From contig DASWMJ010000075.1 in assembly GCA_036399775.1 (NCBI GenBank), positions 1 through 64,000 of the forward strand: a stretch of DNA of 64,000 bases, written 5' to 3'. The stretch comes from JADMIH01 sp036399775 (GTDB lineage: Bacteria; Chloroflexota; Chloroflexia; QHBQ01; JADMIH01). The translations under genes and the position numbers were made by a program. Positions within the stretch are counted from its first letter, which is position 1; each line of letters starts with the position of its first letter. The notes below the pieces were generated by a model. That model was not told the DNA's origin. It was given only the letters and a program-made list of their open reading frames with translations, and did not search any database. Of this stretch, positions 59,329-64,000 are shown piece after piece.

Positions 59329-59895
59329 TTACGCGGGCTCTGCAGATAATCGCTCTCTGACAAGTTGAGCGAAGCTTGGAGTCCTCTTTGCAAGCGCATC
59401 TAACACTTGGTCAGCAGTGGTAGGTGGGTTCCTTCTGTCTGCCGCAAGTTCTTTTATGATTTCAACCATGTGTGCTGGTGCCAGTTCAAACAGATAGACC
59501 AGGAAAGCATCTGGCGCCTGAGCTTGTATGCCGAAACGCTCTAGCGACGACGCCTGGAAGTGTCGCAGGTTTTCAGTGATTATCAGGCGAGACCCTGACA
59601 CAATAGCGGCAGCCAGGACATGCCGGTCTTTGGGATCATTGTTCATGGCATCAATAATCGCCTCATAATCTTCCGTAATTTTGGCTTCCGGAAAATAGAG
59701 GGCGATGGTGTCCACCAGCTTCTGAGCCTTTTCCTCACTGGGCACACCTGCTGCCAGGAGGTTGCGCTTTACTTCGTCCAGAATACTATCAGTCCATCGA
59801 GGTCTATATAGTCCAGCATCGGCGGCTCGTAAGAGGACATCCCGAAGGGTCATTGGTATCAGGACACAAGCGTCAAGCACTACTCCAAACGACAT
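59329..59895 (-). CDS. PIN-domain ribonuclease toxin
   Basis: A 188-residue PIN-domain protein: Asp8 in VLDACVLIP, Glu41 in LDEVKRN, the paired acids in NDPKDRHVLAAAI (Asp87, Asp90) and the last-strand LIITENLRHF, where the usual Asp is Glu/Asn. PIN toxins of the VapC type cut tRNA or rRNA. The C-terminal ~60 residues (ELAPAHMVEIIKELAADR) are a helical extension beyond the core. It is the second gene of a pair, 30 bases after the HTH protein. Confidence 0.85.
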   Translation of the reverse strand: MSFGVVLDACVLIPMTLRDVLLRAADAGLYRPRWTDSILDEVKRNLLAAGVPSEEKAQKLVDTIALYFPEAKITEDYEAIIDAMNNDPKDRHVLAAAIVSGSRLIITENLRHFQASSLERFGIQAQAPDAFLVYLFELAPAHMVEIIKELAADRRNPPTTADQVLDALAKRTPSFAQLVRERLSAEPA

Positions 59896-59925
59896 GCAAA
59901 ATGCCCTCCGACTGCATAATATCGG

Positions 59926-60372
59926 CTAGTCGGAGAGACCCATCTCCTCGCTCATCTGAGTAATGAGCGCCAATCCGCATCGTCTCTCCTCATCGCGTTG
60001 AGCTTTGTACTCCATTAGAGCTTGTAAACCGACGCGGCGATGAGTGCCCGTCTTTATGTACGGTATTCGGCCTTCCTCTAAAAGCTTGATCAAATAGGGA
60101 CGTGAGACATTGAGTAAATCAGCAGCCTGCTGCGTGGTCAATTCTCTATCTAAAGACACAAGACTGACTGCATGGCCCTGCCTAAGCTCGCGGACAATCT
60201 GCTGCAACAAATCGAGCACAGAGTGAGGTAACTGAACGGCTTCTCCATTTGGCCCGACGAGGCTGTGTGCCTGGCCCTGGCTGCTCATAAGCAAGAGCCT
60301 CTCAATCTCTGCGAGAACTTGCTCTTCGCTTACACTGGCAGCTATAGGTTCATGTTCCGTTGTAGATGCCAT
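59926..60372 (-). CDS. Excisionase-type HTH protein, probable antitoxin of the PIN toxin
   Basis: A 148-residue protein with a helical N-terminus (EEQVLAEIERLLLMSS) and a C-terminal MerR/excisionase-type HTH, LTTQQAADLLNVSRPYLIKL followed by RIPYIKTGTHRRVGLQALMEY. The order HTH then PIN is a known toxin-antitoxin arrangement in which the HTH protein binds the operon promoter. GGAGG is 6 bases before the ATG. The last residues (LALITQMSEEMGLSD) are acidic. Confidence 0.82.
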   Translation of the reverse strand: MASTTEHEPIAASVSEEQVLAEIERLLLMSSQGQAHSLVGPNGEAVQLPHSVLDLLQQIVRELRQGHAVSLVSLDRELTTQQAADLLNVSRPYLIKLLEEGRIPYIKTGTHRRVGLQALMEYKAQRDEERRCGLALITQMSEEMGLSD

Positions 60373-60392
60373 GTGTAGCCTCCATTGCCCGC

Positions 60393-60421
60393 ATTATAGC
60401 AGCTAAACGAAATAAACGCAA
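60393..60421 (-). promoter_or_regulatory. Promoter of the HTH/PIN pair
   Basis: On the minus strand TTGCGT (60421-60416), a 17-base spacer and a perfect TATAAT (60398-60393). The leader to the HTH ATG would be only ~14 bases. Confidence 0.65.
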
Positions 60422-60487
60422 TATACGGGGGCAAATACGATAGGGTTAGAATATTGTAGGCGCAGGCATTATCGGACCATTATCACC

Positions 60488-63280
60488 TTATTCCTTAGCC
60501 TTCTTGTGCAGTTCATACAACACCCCCAGCGCCTCCAACGGCGACATCTCCTCCGGGCGCAACTGGCGTAATTGCTCGCGCAGCGGGTCGCTGACTGCGG
60601 GGCCGAACGATAGCTGCATCTGCCGGCCGTCGTCTGTGGGCTGTTGCATCGCTTTGCGGCGCGTCTCTTTCGTGCCGCCCTTCTCAAGGTCTTGCAGGAT
60701 GTCCTCGGCACGGCGCAGGATGGCTTTCGGCAGGCCCGCCAGTTGCGCTACGTGTATGCCGTAGGAGCGGTCCGCCCCGCCCGGCACTATCTTGTGGAGG
60801 AAGACCACCTTCTCGCCGTCCTCTGCCACCGCCACATTGTAGTTACGCGCCCTGGGAAATAGCTTCTCAAGCTCGGTCAATTCATGGTAGTGGGTGGCGA
60901 ACAGGGTCTTCGCGCCCAGCCTGGGAGAGTTGTGTATGTATTCGACTACAGCCCGTGCAATCGCCAACCCGTCATAAGTGGAAGTGCCGCGCCCTATCTC
61001 GTCCAGGATGATGAGCGAGCGCATGCTGGCGTGGTTCAGTATGTAAGCGGTCTCCTCCATCTCCACCATGAAGGTGCTGCGCCCGGTGGCGATGTCGTCC
61101 TGCGCCCCTACCCGCGTGAATATGCGGTCCACCACGCCGACGTGCGCCTCCTCAGCAGGCACGAACGCCCCCACCTGCGCCAGCAGCACTATCAGCGCCA
61201 CCTGCTTGATGTACACGCTCTTGCCCGCCATGTTCGGCCCGGTGAGTATCACCACCTGCGCGTCACGGTTGTCCAGGTGGGTATCGTTCGGCACGAAGAG
61301 ATCGTCCCGTAGCGTTCGCTCCACGACGGGGTGCCGCCCTTCCTTTATGTGAAGCACAGGCCCGTCGTCCAGCGTGGGGCGCGTGTAGCTGTAGCGCACG
61401 GCCACCTCCGCCAGCGAGCTAAACACGTCCAGCAGGGCCAGCGCCTCGGCCACCTGCATCAGCCGCGCCGAGCACGACGCCACCTGCCGCAGTACCTCCC
61501 CGAAGGCCGCCCTCTCCAATTCGACCAGCTTCTCCTGCGCGTTGAGGATCAGGTTCTCGTACTCCTTCAACTCAGGCGTCAGGTAACGCTCCGCGCCTAC
61601 TAGCGTCTGCTTGCGTATGTACTCTTTGGGCACGTCGCCGGTGTTGGCGTTCGATATTTCTATGTAATACCCGAAGACCTTGTTGTACCCTACCTTGAGG
61701 CTCTTTATGCCGGTGCGCTGCTTCTCCTTCGACTCCAAACCAGCTATCCAGGCCTTCGCGTCCCTCGACCCTGCCCGCAGGTTGTCCAGATCAGGGCTGA
61801 AGCCTGGGCGTATTGCGTCGCCCGTCCCCAGCACCGCGGGAGGGTCGTCGGCTATCGCCCTGCCGATAAGCTCCGAGAGGTCGTCGCAAGGCTGAATGCG
61901 CCCCGATAGCGATGCCAGCACCTTCGCCGCGCCGCCCGTGACCTCCGACAGCACCGCATGTATGTCGGGCAGGCGATCAACAGCCGTCTTGATAGCCACC
62001 ATGTCACGCGGCCCCGCCGTGCCCTGCACCGACCGCGTGCATAGGCGCTCAAGGTCGGGTATGTTGTTGAGTAAGGCGCGCAATTCGGCCCGCAGGGTGC
62101 CGTTGTCGAAGAAGGCTTCTATGGCGTCCTGCCGCGCCTTCAAACGGTTGAGGTCGAGCAAAGGCTGGTTGAGCCACCTTGAGAGGAGGCGCGAACCCAT
62201 CGGCGTGCGCGTCTCATCGAGCACCGACAGTAGAGAGTTGCGCCTGCCGCCCGGGCTGTCCGAAATCTCCAGGTTGCGCCTGGTATGCGGGTCGAGCGTC
62301 ATGTACTGCTCGATAGAGTACGTCACCAGGCGGGAAAGCTGTTGCAGCGATGAGCGATTGGTGTCGCCTATGTAAGCCAGCAGCGCGCCCGCAGCACGTA
62401 TCGCCAGGGGCAGGCGGGCGCATCCGTAAGGCTCAAGCGAAGAGGCAGAGAAGTGCTTGAGCAGACGCTGCCGCGCAGGCTCAAGCGCCCACGAGTGGGC
62501 AGGGGTCTTGGTTGAATTCGAATTTCGAAATCCGAAATTCGAATTTTGGTTGCCGTTGGGGCTTGCGCCGTCCTGGTTGTCCTGATTAGACCAGGCACGG
62601 TAGGCGGTCGTGTTGCCTTCTCTTCCGGCTTCGGTCTCGTCGGGGACCAGCATCTCGGCGGGCTTGAGGCGGTCTAGCTCCTGTTGCACCGCGAGCGGCA
62701 GATCGGGTGGGGGGCGGCGTATCTCGGTGGTGGCGAACTCACCCGTGCTGATGTCGGCGTAGGCGATACCCGCGCCCTCCCTATCCATTAGCACGGCGGC
62801 GATGTAGTTGTTGCGGCGAGCATCGAGCATCCCCGGCTCGGTGACCGTTCCCGGCGTGACGATACGCACCACGTCGCGCTCTACCAGGTCGCGGCCCTTG
62901 CCCACCTGGTAATTGGGCACGCCCGCCTCTGCCCAGTTGGCGGTCACCGCCGACTCTTTCTTCCCCAGGCGGATGCGCCGGGCCGCCGTCTCCTGGTCTA
63001 CGGTGGGCGCGGACAACTGCTCGGCCACCGCCACTTTGTAACCCGCCTGCACCAGCTTGGCTATATACCCCTCCGCCGAGTGGTAGGGCACGCCCGCCAT
63101 CGGTATGCGCTGCTCCTTCGAGGTAGGTCGCGAGGTTAGCACCACGTCGCACACGCGGGCCACGATTGCCGCGTCGTCGTCGAAGGTCTCGTAGAAGTCC
63201 CCCAGCCTGAAGAAGACGATGGTGTCGGGGTACTGCCTCTTTATCTGGAGGTATTGCTTGCGGAGGGGAGTTTCTGCCAA
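60488..63280 (-). CDS. mutS: DNA mismatch repair protein MutS
   Basis: The 930-residue protein recognises mismatches and small loops. The mismatch-binding Phe-x-Glu is in RLGDFYETF (Phe29, Glu31). The ATPase has Walker A TGPNMAGKSVYIKQ, then GRSTFMVEME, Walker B LIILDEIGRGTSTYDG and the HYHELTELE switch. It is ~75 residues longer than E. coli MutS because of two inserts. One lies at ~95-135 in domain I (ARRIRLGKKES). The other is Asn/Gln/Ser-rich at ~228-262 in domain II and is encoded by a palindromic repeat. The start is TTG with AAGGA about 9 bases upstream. No mutL is adjacent. Confidence 0.97.
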   Translation of the reverse strand: MAETPLRKQYLQIKRQYPDTIVFFRLGDFYETFDDDAAIVARVCDVVLTSRPTSKEQRIPMAGVPYHSAEGYIAKLVQAGYKVAVAEQLSAPTVDQETAARRIRLGKKESAVTANWAEAGVPNYQVGKGRDLVERDVVRIVTPGTVTEPGMLDARRNNYIAAVLMDREGAGIAYADISTGEFATTEIRRPPPDLPLAVQQELDRLKPAEMLVPDETEAGREGNTTAYRAWSNQDNQDGASPNGNQNSNFGFRNSNSTKTPAHSWALEPARQRLLKHFSASSLEPYGCARLPLAIRAAGALLAYIGDTNRSSLQQLSRLVTYSIEQYMTLDPHTRRNLEISDSPGGRRNSLLSVLDETRTPMGSRLLSRWLNQPLLDLNRLKARQDAIEAFFDNGTLRAELRALLNNIPDLERLCTRSVQGTAGPRDMVAIKTAVDRLPDIHAVLSEVTGGAAKVLASLSGRIQPCDDLSELIGRAIADDPPAVLGTGDAIRPGFSPDLDNLRAGSRDAKAWIAGLESKEKQRTGIKSLKVGYNKVFGYYIEISNANTGDVPKEYIRKQTLVGAERYLTPELKEYENLILNAQEKLVELERAAFGEVLRQVASCSARLMQVAEALALLDVFSSLAEVAVRYSYTRPTLDDGPVLHIKEGRHPVVERTLRDDLFVPNDTHLDNRDAQVVILTGPNMAGKSVYIKQVALIVLLAQVGAFVPAEEAHVGVVDRIFTRVGAQDDIATGRSTFMVEMEETAYILNHASMRSLIILDEIGRGTSTYDGLAIARAVVEYIHNSPRLGAKTLFATHYHELTELEKLFPRARNYNVAVAEDGEKVVFLHKIVPGGADRSYGIHVAQLAGLPKAILRRAEDILQDLEKGGTKETRRKAMQQPTDDGRQMQLSFGPAVSDPLREQLRQLRPEEMSPLEALGVLYELHKKAKE
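62514..62545. repeat. Palindromic AATTCGAATTTCG repeat inside mutS
   Basis: A perfect 13-base inverted repeat (62515-62527 with 62533-62545) lies within the coding region and is translated as the Asn/Ser/Phe-rich part of MutS residues ~246-256. It keeps the reading frame and encodes a solvent-exposed linker. It resembles the (ATTACGA)n repeat at 32.9 kb only in style, not in exact sequence. Confidence 0.85.
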
Positions 63281-63321
63281 CGCAGTGGTTCCTTCTTATT
63301 GTTCATCATCTATATTCTCAG

Positions 63322-63786
63322 TCAAGGGTCAGAGGTATAATGGATTGGATCAAATTGCAGCAAGAGAATTTCTACCTTCGTCATCTGATCATCCGAAGTG
63401 TCAAATGTCATCATTAGCCTGTATGCAAGAGCGGTTGGCCCGTCTGGCCCACCCTGGTGCCACTCGAAGATGTTCTCTGGGTATTCGCCATTAATGAGCG
63501 GATTCACCCAACTATCATTACGGAGTACCTGCCTATAGTAGGCTAACACTTCATGGGGTTTGTCCGGCGTTTGGAAGGTGACAATCGTTATGCCATTTGC
63601 CGGAGGCTCCTGTACAACTTGCTGTGCGTCAGGGTAGATAGGTAGATTGAGTGCGCTGGGTGGCGGTTGTGTAAACATCATCTTACCCAGGAAGCCAACC
63701 CAAATCAACTGGGGTAAAACTAGGAATACGAAGGCAAATCCAGCCATCGCAAAAATATACAGAAGAACCCCACGAGCGAATCTCAT
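63322..63786 (-). CDS. Hypothetical membrane-anchored protein
   Basis: A 154-residue protein with one N-terminal membrane helix (GVLLYIFAMAGFAFVFLVLP) and an outer part that starts PPPSALNLPIYPDAQQVVQE. That part continues FQTPDKPHEVLAYYRQVLRN and EWHQGGPDGPTALAYRL. The YPDA...TPDKPxEVLAYYRxxL pattern is seen in small extracytoplasmic proteins of unknown role. I do not assign a family. It lies between mutS and the ICMT-like gene, on the same strand, and may be co-transcribed with either. Confidence 0.7.
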   Translation of the reverse strand: MRFARGVLLYIFAMAGFAFVFLVLPQLIWVGFLGKMMFTQPPPSALNLPIYPDAQQVVQEPPANGITIVTFQTPDKPHEVLAYYRQVLRNDSWVNPLINGEYPENIFEWHQGGPDGPTALAYRLMMTFDTSDDQMTKVEILLLQFDPIHYTSDP

Positions 63787-63800
63787 AGCCCCGTTCCTGA

Positions 63801-64000
63801 CTAGAATACGAACGGTAACAGCCCTCTCACCCGCTCCATATAAGCTCTGTACTCATTACTAAACGCCCCCAGCAGCGCCTCTTCTTCCACCCTGATACGA
63901 TACCAAACCCCCACAAAAGGCACCACCAGCAGCAACAGCACAGACAGCCAATCCCCAAGCGCCAAGCCCAACCCAACAAAGAACAACAGCAGGCCACTGT
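63801..64000 (-). CDS. C-terminal part of an isoprenylcysteine methyltransferase-like membrane protein (5' end outside window)
   Basis: About 66 codons are visible; the frame is open to the window edge, so the start is missing. It has two hydrophobic stretches (LALGDWLSVLLLLVVPF) and then RIRVEEEALLGAFSNEYRAY with ERVRGLLPFVF. This is the conserved C-terminus of the ICMT/PEMT methyltransferase superfamily, which binds SAM in the membrane. The bacterial substrate is unknown. Confidence 0.75.
   Translation of the reverse strand, partial: SGLLLFFVGLGLALGDWLSVLLLLVVPFVGVWYRIRVEEEALLGAFSNEYRAYMERVRGLLPFVF

Overview
The window is a continuous stretch of a bacterial chromosome. It is GC-rich in the housekeeping genes and visibly AT-richer in the accessory ones. 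No rRNA, tRNA or CRISPR array was seen. Several traits together suggest a member of the Chloroflexota or a close relative: an S-layer-homology (SLH) surface protein with a Pro/Thr-rich linker, an HGNR-motif protein like cargo of extracellular contractile injection systems, a PDZ-radical SAM-DUF512 protein, the layout of RpoB/RpoC, and a very high load of small palindromic intergenic repeats. This taxonomic call is inference from gene content; no marker comparison could be run.

Layout. 1-3.7 kb: start of a probable transposase at the edge, a class V aminotransferase, and a minus-strand operon hypothetical-rnc-prs. 4.1-5.8 kb: accessory pair of an HGNR-motif, papain-fold-like protein and a small OB-like partner. 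5.9-12.2 kb: RusA-like resolvase, alpha/beta hydrolase, an unknown protein, guaA, a PIG-V-like membrane glycosyltransferase and purD. 12.3-22.3 kb: YciF-like protein, DEAD-box helicase, PHP phosphoesterase, DUF512 radical SAM protein, GAF/HD-GYP protein, amidohydrolase, GNAT acetyltransferase, Nudix hydrolase and family-4 uracil-DNA glycosylase. 22.3-25 kb: a lone defence-type gene fusing a GmrSD-like protein to an AlbA_2 domain. 25-29.8 kb: guaB and an aconitase fused to a methyltransferase. 29.9-32.8 kb: an unknown gene, an Xre/RES toxin-antitoxin pair and a degenerate DhaL-like protein. 32.9-36.3 kb: aspS, a small membrane protein and a complete insertion sequence. 36.3-45.4 kb: rpoB and rpoC, split by two small accessory genes. 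46-50.7 kb: BNR/SLH surface protein, DUF697 GTPase and a sigma factor. 51-54.6 kb: a four-gene osmoprotectant ABC transporter behind a long structured leader. 54.6-59.2 kb: LmbE-like deacetylase, double-parvulin lipoprotein, ECF sigma factor and anti-sigma factor. 59.3-64 kb: HTH/PIN pair, mutS, a membrane-anchored unknown and a truncated ICMT-like gene.

Functional threads. Purine synthesis (prs, guaA, guaB, purD), transcription (rpoB, rpoC, two sigma factors) and DNA repair (mutS, UDG, rusA-like) form the core. Accessory material sits in small pockets: an injection-system-type cargo, a restriction-like fusion, two toxin-antitoxin pairs, an IS element and a nuclease-like gene inside the rpoBC operon.

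At least six families of interspersed repeats fill the intergenic space: (CCCTRAY)n heptamer arrays, CTTGGCG inverted repeats, a CTTTGTG/CTGCGG family, GTCATTCTGAGCG palindromes, GTAGGGGCGACCC palindromes and GCCCGGCGAA elements. One short palindrome has entered the mutS reading frame. Several arrays abut start codons or promoters.
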